64,000 nt of DNA from Dasyornis broadbenti (GCA_013397935.1 VZRN01004250.1:200569-264568); one strand, 5' to 3'. Shown: positions 50,401 through 58,983, counted from the first letter of the stretch. Notes: generated from the letters alone by a model not told the origin. Program-made: numbers and translations.

Positions 50401-52437
50401 ATGAGGCATAAATCCTCCCTGAGCCGCAGGACCTCCAGCACTGGCAGCCGGGGGTGAGTTGTGCTGTTCCCTGCAGGTCACCCGGGCCTGGCCACCCAGC
50501 TGTGGTTGCAGAGCACCCTGAGGTTGATGAAAGCAACCCATCTGTCCTTTCTGAGTGAACTCATGAAAGGCAGAAGCTCACTTTGGCTGCTGAAAGCAGA
50601 ACTCCTTTGAAGAATGGCTTTTTCACTAGGAAGAGGTGCTATTTCTTGGGGGGGAAATGGTTTTGTGCTGTCATGGTTTAAGAACTGCCCTGAGCACAGG
50701 ACCAAATGTTGAGAATTTATCCTGTTAAACCACTGAGGCTGGTGTTGGAGAATCAGTGCTTCGAGTGGATTAACTTGAGCTTTTCAGTGGCATGTCACAC
50801 AGCCAAGACACAGTGCCCAGACACAATTTGCAGAGGTCTTTATAAGATGTTTACTGGACACCAAAGCAGTCCTGCAGACCACAAAGCTCCCTGAACAGCC
50901 TGTGGGCCGTTCCCCTCTACGTTTTCTCCACTGGTTGCACAATAGGTCCGTAAGGTGACCTGTGTGAGCTCTAACGCCGATTTGCAGTGCTAGTTTAGAT
51001 CTCCTTAAAATTCCTCCCACCTTCAGTATCCACGCCGGTGCCTTTGCTTTGCGTGGCTGCCAGGAAGCTGAATCCACGTTCCATTCCAGAGGGAGAGGCT
51101 GTGAAGTGTGAGGAGGAGGAGGTGAGAGGAAATGCCCAGTCCTGCTCACAGCTTCAATGCCCCTTTTCCCACAGGAAGGTGGTGAGGAGGGCCAGCCTTT
51201 CGGACCGGACAAACCTGTACAGGAAGGAGTGTGAGAAGGAGGCCATGGTGTGGCAGCAACTGGGGACATCAGAAGAAGGAAGAAACTCAGGTCTCATTGG
51301 AGAAATGGGGGAGACTCGGTCTGACCAGGAGAATACAGACCCTGTAAGGAATCTCTTCTCTTTCCTGGGAGTCACTGAGGAGGGCTGGTAGTGCAGGTTC
51401 AGTAGCAGTGGGTGGAAGGTGGCTGAAAAATTTGTTGACCTCGTAAGCAAAAGACGAAATTCTCATTTGACATAAGCTGTCCCACCCAAATGGAAAGCCT
51501 TTTTTGGATTTATAGCTGCATACATAGTTCTGACATAAAAATGAACTGGGATGCTCCAAAAAAATAGCCTGTGCCTTTCTATCTAAAGCTCACAAATTGG
51601 TAAGCCCAAAAGAATTGTAAATTTGCTTTGCAGTTACTTGTTTTAAATTACTGTAATGTAATACAGATAAGCATATTAATGGTTTTTTGTGTGTGTGAGG
51701 CCTTCTGAGTTAAGGTTCCATGTCCTGGTTGGGAACCAGCTCCTGCCTGGGGCTCACAGAATTACAGGGTCATGTTACGTGGATGAATTCAGTGTTGTGC
51801 TGCAGCACCTATGTGGTGGAAAGGCTGAGTGTGGGCAGACTTAGGAGGTTGTCCCAGGGATGAACCCTGCTGTGGAGGACAGAGAAAGATGCTCTTTCAT
51901 GTCTTCCTGTTACAGAATTCAGTGCTGGAGAACTCCTCCCTCCTCCCGGAGCTGGCGAACAAGAGCACGCAGTGTGACACCGAGATGCCGCTGCAGAACG
52001 GACTGATGGCATCAGCCAGCCCTTACCAGTACACCTTTTCCAACGGGGACATTTGGAGCGTACACGCTGACCCCGACAGCAACCCCGGCCACCTGCTGCC
52101 CTACGGCACCGCCGGGCTGCCCGAGGCGCCGCAGTTCTGGGGCACCTACAAGGAGCACAACCACCAAACGCTGTCGGAACTGAAGCGGCAGCGAGCGGCA
52201 GCCAAACTCCTCCAGCACCCCTTCCTCAGCACCCACTTCAGCACCGGCATGGCAGGAGTTGCTGAGAGCGTGGGTGAGGCCAAGTCGCACTTAATTGAAT
52301 CCAGGACTTCTCCCTACAGCTCCAATGGGACCTCAGTGTATTACACAGTGTCCAGTGGTGATCCACCCCTCTTGAAATTCAAAGCTCCCATGGAGGAAAT
52401 GGAGGAGAAGGTGCACGGGTGCTGCAGGATTTCCTAG
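17251..52437 (+). CDS. PPP1R16B: PPP1R16B (TIMAP), protein phosphatase 1 regulatory subunit 16B, 10 coding exons
   Basis: Joining 17251-17497, 43721-43791, 45761-45906, 47094-47197, 47510-47634, 49424-49549, 49872-49947, 50324-50453, 51175-51343 and 51916-52437 gives 1716 nt, 571 residues plus TAG; human is about 567. All junctions keep frame and every intron is GT-AG. Seen in the protein: a basic N-terminal segment (about 28-62), the PP1-docking KVSF motif at 62-65, ankyrin repeats at about 99-128, 132-161, 227-256 and 260-289, a serine-rich RRTSS/RRASLS segment at about 329-351, and a C-terminal CRIS box (568-571). Family knowledge: TIMAP is a MYPT-family subunit that binds PP1c beta, is prenylated at the plasma membrane, and is prominent in endothelial cells, where it affects moesin phosphorylation and barrier function. 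The PKA/GSK3 site pair (human S337/S333) appears kept as S336/S332. The C-terminal half (about 360-500) is the most diverged from human. Next gene downstream is FAM83D, as in mammals. Confidence 0.97.
20225..20504 (+). mobile_element. CR1 LINE, 3' fragment
   Basis: The sequence matches the 3' end of avian CR1 as I know it: a GGCCTCAAGTTGTGCC-like segment, GGCTATTAGGAAAAATTTCT, a CACAGGCTGCCCAGGGCAG motif, ATCCCTGGAGGGATT, and a closing GGACTCGGTGATCCTGGAGG with a decayed ATTCTATG-like tail. It is 5'-truncated, as most CR1 copies are. There is no ORF. Confidence 0.93.
20781..20822. repeat. 23-bp tandem duplication
   Basis: GCAGTGACCCCAGACCAGG occurs at 20781 and again at 20804, giving a period of 23 and two copies. 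Confidence 0.8.
24718..24900 (-). mobile_element. CR1 LINE, degraded 3' fragment (reverse orientation)
   Basis: It begins AGAATCATGGAA, the reverse complement of a CR1 terminal tail, then CCTCAGGAGGTCATGTAATC and CACCTCCTGCCCCAAGGCAGG, a signature of reverse-oriented CR1 3' ends. Similarity fades after about 24800 and the right edge is approximate. Confidence 0.8.
25196..25210. repeat. Poly-A run (15 A)
   Basis: It is an uninterrupted A-run preceded by an A-rich stretch with AATAAAA. It could be a decayed retroposed tail, but I see no recognisable retrocopy upstream. Confidence 0.7.
33783..33842 (+). mobile_element. CR1 LINE 3' terminal fragment
   Basis: CGGTCGGACTTGATCATATT, then AAAGTCTTTTCCAATCTTAG and a decayed GTGTGGTTCTAA tail match the last 60 bases of avian CR1. 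Only the tip is clear. Confidence 0.8.
34022..34092. repeat. AT-rich simple sequence (TAA/TATA)n
   Basis: About 70 bases are almost entirely A and T with imperfect ATA, TAA and TAATAATAAT units, a decayed microsatellite. Confidence 0.8.
34656..34671. repeat. Poly-T run (16 T)
   Basis: A homopolymer in intron 2 with no adjacent element I recognise. Confidence 0.7.
35505..35740 (+). mobile_element. Ancient amniote SINE / L3-tail relic
   Basis: The left part contains CTGGGACCTGGGGCTCAAGG and TGTGACCTTGGCCAAG followed by CTGAGCCTC, echoing MIR-type SINEs. The right part (35692-35737) reads GCACTTTGGGAGATCTCTGG, GTGAAAGGTGCTGTTGAAAT and CCAAAG, close to the 3' end shared by L3/CR1-mobilised ancient SINEs. 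It is old and diverged. The family name (MIR, AmnSINE or L3) cannot be fixed by eye. Confidence 0.6.
39518..39541. repeat. Perfect 10-bp inverted repeat with AGAA loop
   Basis: CTAGTTCACC at 39518-39527, the loop AGAA, then GGTGAACTAG at 39532-39541. Confidence 0.85.
41091..41130. repeat. Two-copy 20-bp tandem repeat
   Basis: CACATGAAATGCACATTTCC at 41091-41110 is followed directly by a copy with one substitution (A to G) at 41111-41130. ATTTGCAT/octamer-like and ATGAAATGCA motifs are doubled. Confidence 0.9.
41861..41891. repeat. 11-bp inverted repeat with 9-base loop
   Basis: CTCCATAATCA (41861-41871) pairs with TGATTATGGAG (41881-41891) in an AT-rich, repeat-free block of intron 2. Confidence 0.85.
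43721..43791 (+). CDS. PPP1R16B: PPP1R16B coding exon, residues 83-106
   Basis: The 71-base exon lies between TTCCCTTGCAG and the donor CAG|GTGAGG. It codes VCYLLKSNISPDLCNEDGLTALHQ, which leads into the first clear ankyrin repeat (TALH core). It follows the 26-kb intron. The phase is 1 in and 0 out, matching both neighbours. Confidence 0.96.
43792..45760 (+). other. PPP1R16B: PPP1R16B intron 3
   Basis: It is 1969 bases, GT-AG. It contains a T-rich low-complexity region with a 7-N assembly gap close to its 5' end. No gene was seen otherwise. Confidence 0.93.
43869..43911. repeat. Poly-T tract interrupted by a 7-N gap
   Basis: T14 at 43869-43882, seven N at 43883-43889, CTTG, then T18 at 43894-43911. 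The true length of this homopolymer is unknown. It starts about 75 bases after the exon donor. Confidence 0.95.
45761..45906 (+). CDS. PPP1R16B: PPP1R16B coding exon, residues 107-154 plus two bases
   Basis: The acceptor is TCCTCACCAG. The exon codes the end of ankyrin repeat 1 and the second repeat (TPLHAAATCGHINLVKILIQ). The true donor is CA|GTAGGT at 45906/45907. Reading on would hit an in-frame TAG at once, and splicing to 47094 makes histidine 155 followed by GADLLAVN, as in the family. Confidence 0.96.
45907..47093 (+). other. PPP1R16B: PPP1R16B intron 4
   Basis: It is 1187 bases, donor GTAGGT, acceptor CCTTGCAG. Nothing else was recognised in it. Confidence 0.93.
47094..47197 (+). CDS. 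PPP1R16B: PPP1R16B coding exon, residues 155-189 plus one base
   Basis: The acceptor is TTTTCCCCTTGCAG and the donor is CAAG|GTAAGG (near-perfect). It codes GADLLAVNADGNMPYDLCEDEPTL and onward to MAYQ, the conserved segment after ankyrin repeat 2 in TIMAP and its paralogue MYPT3 (PPP1R16A). Confidence 0.96.
47198..47509 (+). other. PPP1R16B: PPP1R16B intron 5
   Basis: It is 312 bases, GTAAGG to TTTTCACAG. Nothing else was recognised. Confidence 0.93.
47510..47634 (+). CDS. PPP1R16B: PPP1R16B coding exon, residues 190-231
   Basis: The acceptor is AACTGGAATTTTCACAG and the donor is CTG|GTGAGT. It codes GITQERINEMRAAPEQ and DIHDILATGQDLNRTDAQGATL, an ankyrin-linker segment. Compared with the human sequence as I recall it, the DW before IDAQGATL is replaced by NR and T here. 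Confidence 0.95.
47635..49423 (+). other. PPP1R16B: PPP1R16B intron 6
   Basis: It is 1789 bases, GTGAGT to CTCCTAG. There is no repeat family or exon I recognise. Confidence 0.93.
49424..49549 (+). CDS. PPP1R16B: PPP1R16B coding exon, residues 232-273
   Basis: The acceptor is CCTTATCTCCTAG and the donor is CAG|GTGAGG. The 126-base exon is phase 0 to 0 and codes LHIAAANGYMHAAEVLLDQG and VKDWDGWEPLHAAAFWGQ, parts of ankyrin repeats 3 and 4. Because it is symmetric, skipping it would keep frame while removing about one and a half repeats. Confidence 0.96.
49550..49871 (+). other. PPP1R16B: PPP1R16B intron 7
   Basis: It is 322 bases, GTGAGG to TTCTTTAG. Nothing else was recognised. Confidence 0.93.
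49872..49947 (+). CDS. PPP1R16B: PPP1R16B coding exon, residues 274-298 plus one base
   Basis: The acceptor is CCCTTCTTTAG and the donor is ATAG|GTGAGT. It codes MQMAELLVSHGASLSARTSL and DEMPI, the end of ankyrin repeat 4. It is 76 bases long. Confidence 0.95.
49948..50323 (+). other. PPP1R16B: PPP1R16B intron 8
   Basis: It is 376 bases, GTGAGT to TGCCATAG. Nothing else was recognised. Confidence 0.93.
50324..50453 (+). CDS. PPP1R16B: PPP1R16B coding exon, residues 299-341 plus two bases
   Basis: The acceptor is GTGTGTGCCATAG and the donor is GG|GTGAGT. It codes DLCEEEEFKVLLLELKHKHD and onward to SSLSRRTSSTGSR. It contains the RRTSS PKA-type site (S336) and S332 four residues before it, matching the PKA-primed GSK3 pair reported for TIMAP (human S337/S333). 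Confidence 0.95.
50454..51174 (+). other. PPP1R16B: PPP1R16B intron 9
   Basis: It is 721 bases, GTGAGT to TTTTCCCACAG. Nothing else was recognised. Confidence 0.93.
51175..51343 (+). CDS. PPP1R16B: PPP1R16B coding exon, residues 342-398
   Basis: The acceptor is CCCCTTTTCCCACAG and the donor is CCT|GTAAGG. It codes KVVRRASLSDRTNLYRKE then a diverged acidic stretch ending ETRSDQENTDP, which aligns with the human RTDQENKDP. Confidence 0.95.
51344..51915 (+). other. PPP1R16B: PPP1R16B intron 10
   Basis: It is 572 bases, GTAAGG to CCTGTTACAG. Nothing else was recognised. Confidence 0.93.
51916..52437 (+). CDS. PPP1R16B: PPP1R16B last coding exon, residues 399-571 and stop
   Basis: The acceptor is TCTTCCTGTTACAG. 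The exon codes a variable segment, then conserved ELKRQRAAAKLL, HPFLSTH, RTSPYSSNGTSVYYTV, SGDPPLLKFKAP and the terminal EEKVHGCCRIS followed by TAG. The last four residues (CRIS) fit a CAAX prenylation box, and TIMAP is known to be prenylated. Confidence 0.96.
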   Translation, partial: NSVLENSSLLPELANKSTQCDTEMPLQNGLMASASPYQYTFSNGDIWSVHADPDSNPGHLLPYGTAGLPEAPQFWGTYKEHNHQTLSELKRQRAAAKLLQHPFLSTHFSTGMAGVAESVGEAKSHLIESRTSPYSSNGTSVYYTVSSGDPPLLKFKAPMEEMEEKVHGCCRIS

Positions 52438-53134
52438 TCTGGCCTGTGTCTCACCCCAGAGGAAACCAAGATGTGGGTGGGCTGGTTGGATCTATCGCAG
52501 TGGCCAGGTTGTTTGCATTCCAAAGGGAGAATTTGGTTATGGACATCCTGACTTGTGGCAGCCTCGTTCATCTCGAATTGTACTTTACCCACCAATTACT
52601 TCCATTGCAGCTGAATGAGTAATGCAGGTGGAGCAAGGCTCTTGGGAGAGGAAGGGATGCACATCAATATGATGTCAAAAGAGTCTCCTTAGTCTCGCTC
52701 CCTGGGGAGGAAGGTGTGGTGCGCTGCCTCCCCATCTTTGGGAAGTCGCGAGATGCCTTGGAACAAAGAAAGGATCTGAGTTCAAATCTTTGTTTCTGAG
52801 CCTCTTGCTGTAAGTCACCGAGCAGCTGGGAGGTGACAGTTCAGACCTGTGCTTTCACTCTTGGGTGATGCACATACCCGGGAGGTTTGCAAGAGTGGAC
52901 AGAGCTGTTTTCCGCACAGCTGGATCCAGCACCTCCTGGGCCTGAGCAACAAGCAAGCACAGATGTTGCACTTAGGAAGTTTGCAAGGTGTCACTCCTTG
53001 CAGTGACAGCTCACCACCACAAACTGTGCACTGGCTGGGTCCTGTTCTGCTCATCACTGCAGACTGCCATCAGGTTTGAAGCAGAACTTTTCCTGGAACA
53101 GGCTTCACTCAATAGGCTTTAAAACTGATGTTGC

Positions 53135-53173
53135 AATAAAGGGGCCCTGGCAATAGAATTTTACTGCAATAAA
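53135..53173 (+). terminator. PPP1R16B: Proximal polyadenylation signal pair in PPP1R16B 3' UTR
   Basis: Two AATAAA hexamers (53135-53140 and 53168-53173) lie about 0.7 kb after the stop codon. If used they would give a short 3' UTR isoform. Confidence 0.35.
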
Positions 53174-56100
53174 ATACTGACAAAGGTCTATATTGGGATA
53201 AGTAATTAAAAAAACTTATTAGTACTATTTAGACTCTTAATTTGTTAAAACTGAAAAAGACTTTTGTTGATCTCACTTTCCTATTGATTTGTTTGTTTAC
53301 TCTGTACGCTCAACACAGATACTAGGGGCAGTATGCTTTGCGTTCTGATTTTTTCTGGATTTCCAGAACCACAGGGCTCAGGAAGGATGGGAAGGAAAGG
53401 CTTGCCAACACTAATCCAGGAACGCCACGAAAGCATTTCTAATCCCGTAGATGTGACGACACCTGCATTAACCTGCAGTCTTTGGCTGAGAAATAACTTT
53501 AACCATTGCTGTGGTAGTTGAACACTGCAGCAGGACGGGAGATGTTTTGTTCTGTTTTCCAGCTCCCTTGCTGAAGCTGCCAGCAGTGGATGGCAGCTGG
53601 CAGAGGAAGGTTTAAATGCCTCTGTGTCTGTGGGAGTTGCCTGACACCATCAGTACTTAACAAAGCCTCTCTGCTGTGGAGCAGCTGCGACGCCAACGCT
53701 GTGTTTTGTTGTGGTTGATGTGAGCTCTGACAGCCCACCTGGGAGCACTGGCATGGTGTAACCTGGGGGTCTGGCACTGGCTTCGCAGCAAATTCAGGCT
53801 TTGTGTCCTGGGGAGGTGAGAGGAGAGTGTGGGACAGCTCTGAAGAGCCGGCCACACTTCAGTTGGATCAAAGAGGTAACTGTAAATCTTTAACCCCTTC
53901 TCTGCACAGAGGGGCTGTCACCCACCTAACTGTTCACCTGCATGAATATGTGTCTTCTTGGGCAGCTTAAATTCCAAACTCTGAAGACATAAACCTGTTT
54001 GGGACTCTGTAAGCCATCAGTGGATTAAATCCAGCGCACGTAGTTGTGCTTCAGCCAAGCAACAGCAAATGCAGCTTCCACCCATCTTCCTTTTACCTGG
54101 CGGCTGTTAGACATCAATATCCCCCTTCACACGTACTCTCCCTCTGTGGGGATCCTCACAGCCTTATCTTTTTTTAGGCTGTAAAAAGTTGACTGAGGCT
54201 GTCAGTGACTGTTAAGTGCTACTCTCTGCCCCCCCATCAAATCCACCCATTGCTGGGGCTGGATATTTTACAATACAGGGCTCTGGGCTCCTTGAGGCAG
54301 CAGAGGTGGCTGTGGGTCACCACCACTGCCACACTGTCCAGCACCTTTGGATCTGTAAAGTCATTACCAGGCTGACAATTTACTGGTTTGAACTGTGTGA
54401 AGATACCATTCTCTTTCCTCACCAGTTTTAGGTGCAAGCTAGAAAGTGGTTGCAGTCGATCTGGTTCATTTAAAACTTCAATTCTGCTAAATGCAGAGTT
54501 TGAAGCATTCTGAGGAGTTGGGCTCCCTCCGTTGTTGAAACACATGCTAATTACAGGACTAGAAAATACTTCTTGTGCTTGACCTTAAGGTCAAAGTCAT
54601 TCTCTAGTAGAAAGAGGATGATTTGGTAACTGGAGAGACTTTACTGCATCTGTGTGTGGTTCACATTGAGTCTTTTGATTACCTTGAGTAAATTATTCTG
54701 GGATAACACCAAGTGTGGCCTGGCTATTACAGCACAGGGGAGATGATCTTTCAGGTGCCTCTCTTCTCCCACGGTGGTGAGTTTTGTCTCTCCACATCCA
54801 TCCTAATGAGATTTCTAAAGTCACTGTAACAAATTTTGGTGCCGCTATCCACTAGGTTGTATATGGTGCAAAATTTGGGCCCAGATGTTGCCTTCCCTCC
54901 CAGTGAAGGAGGAGTTGGGCCCTTTTCCTTCTCAGAGCAACTTTGTGCTATTGAACCCTGCCTAATCCCAAGGAAATGACAAGGAGATCATTGAATGCAA
55001 TAGTGTAAAGTAGTCTGGGGCATGCTTTCACAGAGAGCTGTTAATATGTTAAAACTGCAGGAAACCAGTCCATTTTAGACAAACAGCTTTGTGGCTTCCA
55101 CTGGTATTTCACTCTGTTTATATGTAAGACTCTGGGAACTCATCATTCTAGCTGTGAAGTCTAGCAGTGTCTCATAAAATGTAATTAATTCTTATTCAGA
55201 TGAGAGAGTTATTAATGGTAAAAGTCAGTAATGGATAAATGTTCCAGGATTTGTTTCAGAGCCCTGCCAGGTATTTACCTGCCACTGGCTTTGGGCTGAA
55301 GTTGCACCAGGGTGTGACTTGGAAGGCTGTTGAAGAATGACCTGGAATGGATTCACGTTTGTGTGCGGTGACGTTTGAGATGCAATGGTCACTGCCTGTG
55401 GAGCACTGGCCAAGCTCTTGGTTGTAGGTCTGGGATGAGGGATTCTGTAAAGTGGATAATTAATCTGCTTCTGGTGAGAACTGTTTTGTGCAGAAAAACA
55501 GGCTTTTTCGGGAATGCAAAACACATAGATTCTCTTACATGGGCATTGTAGCAGCCTATCTCTAGGAATAAGGCTTTTCACTGGAAAATTTAGCAGTGTT
55601 ACAACAATGGTGGTTTTCTGATATCTATGTTTTAAAGGCCATCCCAGTGTTAAGCTCAGAGGACACTAGGCTGTTTCATTGGATCTTAATATGACTAAAA
55701 AGCTGTAGTAACAAGAAATCATGTTGTGACTGGCATATCTAACACTTGGTTTATTAGAGGAACATTTGAGGGTTTTATGATACCCAGAATGATTTTAGGC
55801 TCAATAAATATCTGGTTACAGATTCAAGGCCAGATTAGAGTCCCAATTCAGTTAGCAGTCAGCCAAAGGTTGTAGTTGTTCACAGAGACGGTGCAAAGAT
55901 TTGAGAATGTGGATGTAATGACAGGCAGAGCTGCACAAGAATAACCCTTCTTCTCACAACATTTTCCTGTGTGCTGATTTGTGCTGTTTCTAGCAAACTA
56001 ACTGGTTGATGAGAGCAGCTTTACGTTCCATGTTGAAAGAAATTTTTTAGATGGAGAAAGAGGTGTCTTTCAAAAGAGTATCTCTACTTTACTGAGCTCA

Positions 56101-57481
56101 GCCAAGGAAGTCCCAGCACTGAAACGTGGGATCCCCATTGCTGAGATCTGTTTGAAATCAGACCTGGATCTGTGTTTCACATACCACGTGTAATTTCAGC
56201 CCACCTAATTTCACTTCTTTGGTGCTCCTGAACCTTAAAACCCTCCCAATTTTGGGAAGAACTGACTCTAGCTGATGTGAATCTGTGCCATGTTGGAGGT
56301 GTGGTTGAAGAACCACCTGAATGAGGAACTCCTGGTAGGGAAGGAGAACAGCGTGGCAGGGCAACAGCAATAATGACTCAGTGCAATACTCAGTGGAGGC
56401 AGTGAATTCTTGACTTTATTGAGCAGGGTCTTATTTCATGGGGTTCAAATCCCTTAAAAGCTCCCCAATGGTATTACAACTTTTGTCTAGTGTCCTTTTG
56501 CATCAGTGTTGGAGCTCTGATTACCCACATCAGCCCTGCTGAAACTAAATCAGCATTACCATGGAAAAGGGAATATCCTGAGAAAGCAATAGCACTGGTC
56601 TCCAGTGAGCCATGGATGAACTGTTGTCTGTCTGCTGGAAGGTTTCTCCCTACGCCTGGGTATTTCTGTGCCTTATACTTGCTAAAGGTAACTCATCTCT
56701 GGAAGGTTTGTGGTGGCCATACAGTTCTTGCTGATCTTTAACTTGGAGACTTTGGCAAGGGGGTAGCAGTTCAGAGCATGTCAGGTTTTGACATTGTTAC
56801 TTGCTCTTTCAATTTCTCTCACAATCGCCACTTCTCTCTTCCTAAATACACAGGAAGGAAATGCACAGGGGCTTCATTTTATTTTAACAATTCACATTGA
56901 CTGCTTTGATGTATCAGTTCTCTACAGGCAGAATCCAGAACATGCTTGCAGCAGCAAGGTCTCACCTCTTACCACAGAACACATTTACATTTTTTGTTTT
57001 GTTTTGCCCATGGCTGTACAACAGAGCAGTTCTGCCTGGTTGTTCTTCACCTTTATTCTGTTTTCATGTTAGCCAAACTGGTAATGGACTTCTCAGTTCC
57101 CTCACACAATTCAAGTACCACTGGGCTCTCCGGGCAACATCTGCCACGGCACAATTACGACCTGGAATATTTTGCTGTATTTCAGCCGTGGAAGCTGTAG
57201 TAGAGGACACTCTGCTTGAAATACCTGTTCCCAAAGCTACACCAATGCAATGATCTCCACCCGCAGCTGGAGGGGAGATACGGGTTTTTAAACAGTGCAG
57301 ATGCAGCCTTAGTATTGCCACCACTATGTCTTCAGCCTTTAGATTGCAGTGTGAGATTGCAGGAGTGTGGATAACCCTGGCACAGCTCGGCAGGACTGCT
57401 GTGTGTACAGGACAGTAAGAGATGACGGCAAGCCTTCTGCAATAACTCGTAATTCCATTGATCAGTAGTAAACGATGTACA

Positions 57482-57487
57482 AATAAA
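57482..57487 (+). terminator. PPP1R16B: Distal polyadenylation signal of PPP1R16B
   Basis: A canonical AATAAA is followed within about 15-30 bases by a T/GT-rich stretch ending in an A-run. It is the last canonical hexamer before the CR1 fragment and CpG island of the next gene. Confidence 0.55.
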
Positions 57488-57505
57488 ACTTGATGAAATG
57501 TATTT

Positions 57506-58240
57506 TATGTGAAGAAAAAAAAAATAATGTAAGAACTGTATATTGTATTAGCAGCTTTGTGTATAAAATGGCATTTTGGCAATCAGAGTCTAATATATTT
57601 AAAACTTTTTTAAAAAAAAGGATATTTGATATTGTATGGAATTGACTTTATTGCTACTGTAAGTATGAAGATGGTTTCTTAACATGTTGAAGCAATGCAT
57701 AAAATCTTAAACTTTATGTAAAACTCATGCCAAAAGGGTATGTTTGACAGTATTAGCACCTGACTCAGTGTCTTTAATAGAGAGATTGAATTTTTTAATT
57801 TAAAAATTATATTAAATTTCTTTTAATAATACAAAAATGCCACTGAGGTTTTTAAATTAGTTTACGTCTTGGGACTCTGTTAAATGTCTCTGCCTCTCAG
57901 CTCTCTACAGCCAGGGGATGTCTAGAAGAGGAAATCTAGGCAGCGAGTGGGTATAAGTTTTTGTTTCAAATGCAGAGCTCAAGAAGTGTTTGGACAATGC
58001 TGTCAGGGACATGGGATTCTGGGGGCTGCCCTGTGCATGGCCGGGAATTGGGATTTGATGATGCTTGGGGATCCCTTCCACCACAGACTAGTCTGTGATT
58101 CTGTGAAGTAGCAGCAATTGGTGCTGGCGACAAGCGGGAAAGCCAAAGCTGTGCTTGCCTTCCGTGGATTTGGACGTGTCCGAGGCTTTAGCTCCAGCAT
58201 TTGTTAACGCGCATCATTACGAGGGTCCTTCTCGGGGGGG
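57506..58240. other. Intergenic spacer between PPP1R16B and FAM83D
   Basis: It is very AT-rich to about 57850, then mixed sequence with a CR1 tail at 57977-58107, then rising GC into the FAM83D CpG island. No coding sequence was recognised. The spacer is short (under 1 kb if PPP1R16B ends near 57505). Confidence 0.6.
57977..58107 (+). mobile_element. CR1 LINE 3' fragment
   Basis: CTCAAGAAGTGTTTGGACAA, TGCTGTCAGGGACATGGGAT, GGCTGCCCTGTGCATGGCC, GGGATCCCTTCCACCACAGA and a closing CTGTGATTCTGTGAAG match the CR1 3' UTR, including the partial ATTCTATG-type terminal repeat. It sits just upstream of the FAM83D CpG island. Confidence 0.93.
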
Positions 58241-58481
58241 CTGATTCTGTTCAGAGCAAAAGCACCGCGATCCCTCCCAGCCCCGTGAAGGCCAGCAGGG
58301 CACGGGGCAGTGCTGTGTCCCCGGCTCCGGCAGGGCTGTGTGTCCCGGGCTCGGGGCAGGGCTCTGTCCCCAGCCGCGGAGCTCCATGGCCGCTCCCGCC
58401 CAGCGGAGGCGGTGCCGCGCTGCGCGGAGCCAACGGCGGCGCGGGGCGGGGAAGGCGCCAGTGGCGGCCGCGCTGTTTGGA

Positions 58482-58487
58482 TTCAAA
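58482..58487 (-). promoter_or_regulatory. FAM83D: Possible CHR cell-cycle element of FAM83D
   Basis: TTCAAA on the + strand reads TTTGAA on the minus strand, the canonical CHR bound by DREAM/B-MYB-MuvB. It lies 44 bases upstream of the ATG, where a transcription start is expected in this TATA-less island. Mitotic genes such as FAM83D are commonly controlled this way. A six-base match is weak evidence on its own and no CDE is seen next to it. Confidence 0.4.
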
Positions 58488-58530
58488 CTCTGCAGAAAGC
58501 GCTCGCCCGGCCGAGCCGCGCCGTCCGGCC

Positions 58531-58983
58531 ATGGCCACGCTGTCGCAGTGCCTGGAGGAGGGCGCGGGGCGCTGGCCGCCGCCGGCCGGGCCGTACAGCG
58601 AGGCGCAGCGCCTGGCGCTGGAGGAGCTGGTGGCGGGCGGCCCCGAGGCGCTGCGGGCTTTCCTGCGGCGGGAGCAGCTGCCGCCCTTCCTGTCGGAGGC
58701 CGAGGTGCAGGACATCGCCCGGGCCGCGCTGCCGCCCGCCGCGGGCCCGGAGCCGGCGGCAGAGGCCTCGTCGGCCGGCGCCTCGCTCGACGCCTCGTCG
58801 CTCACCTACTTCCCCGAGCGCTCGGACCTGGAGCCGCCGGCGCTGGAGCTGGGCTGGCCGGGCTTCGCCAGCGGCGCGTTCCGCGGGTTGACGCGGGTGG
58901 AGGCGCATTTCCAGCCCGGCTGCGGGGACAGCATGTACGGCTGCAAGGAGGCGGTGCGGCGGCAGATCCGCTCGGCGCGGCAG
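58531..58983 (+). CDS. FAM83D: FAM83D coding exon 1, residues 1-151
   Basis: The ATG at 58531 (GGCCATGG context) is the only in-frame ATG. The frame stays open upstream to about 58201, but without another ATG, so the start is secure. It codes MATLSQCLEEGAGRW, then SEAQRLALEELVAGGPEALR and onward to VRRQIRSARQ. Compared with human the first 20 residues are diverged and an alanine run is shorter. The donor is CAG|GTGAGT. Confidence 0.95.

Larger units (their letters stand above)
52438..57505 (+). other. PPP1R16B: PPP1R16B 3' UTR (approximate end)
   Basis: There are no coding exons between the PPP1R16B stop and the FAM83D promoter. The region lacks long ORFs, is moderately AT-rich and contains AATAAA hexamers at 53135, 53168, 55803 and 57482. 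A long 3' UTR of 4-5 kb is usual for this gene in mammals. I place the main end just after 57482 because a GT/T-rich tract follows. The AT-rich sequence to about 57850 could also be transcribed. The exact cleavage site is inferred. Confidence 0.6.
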
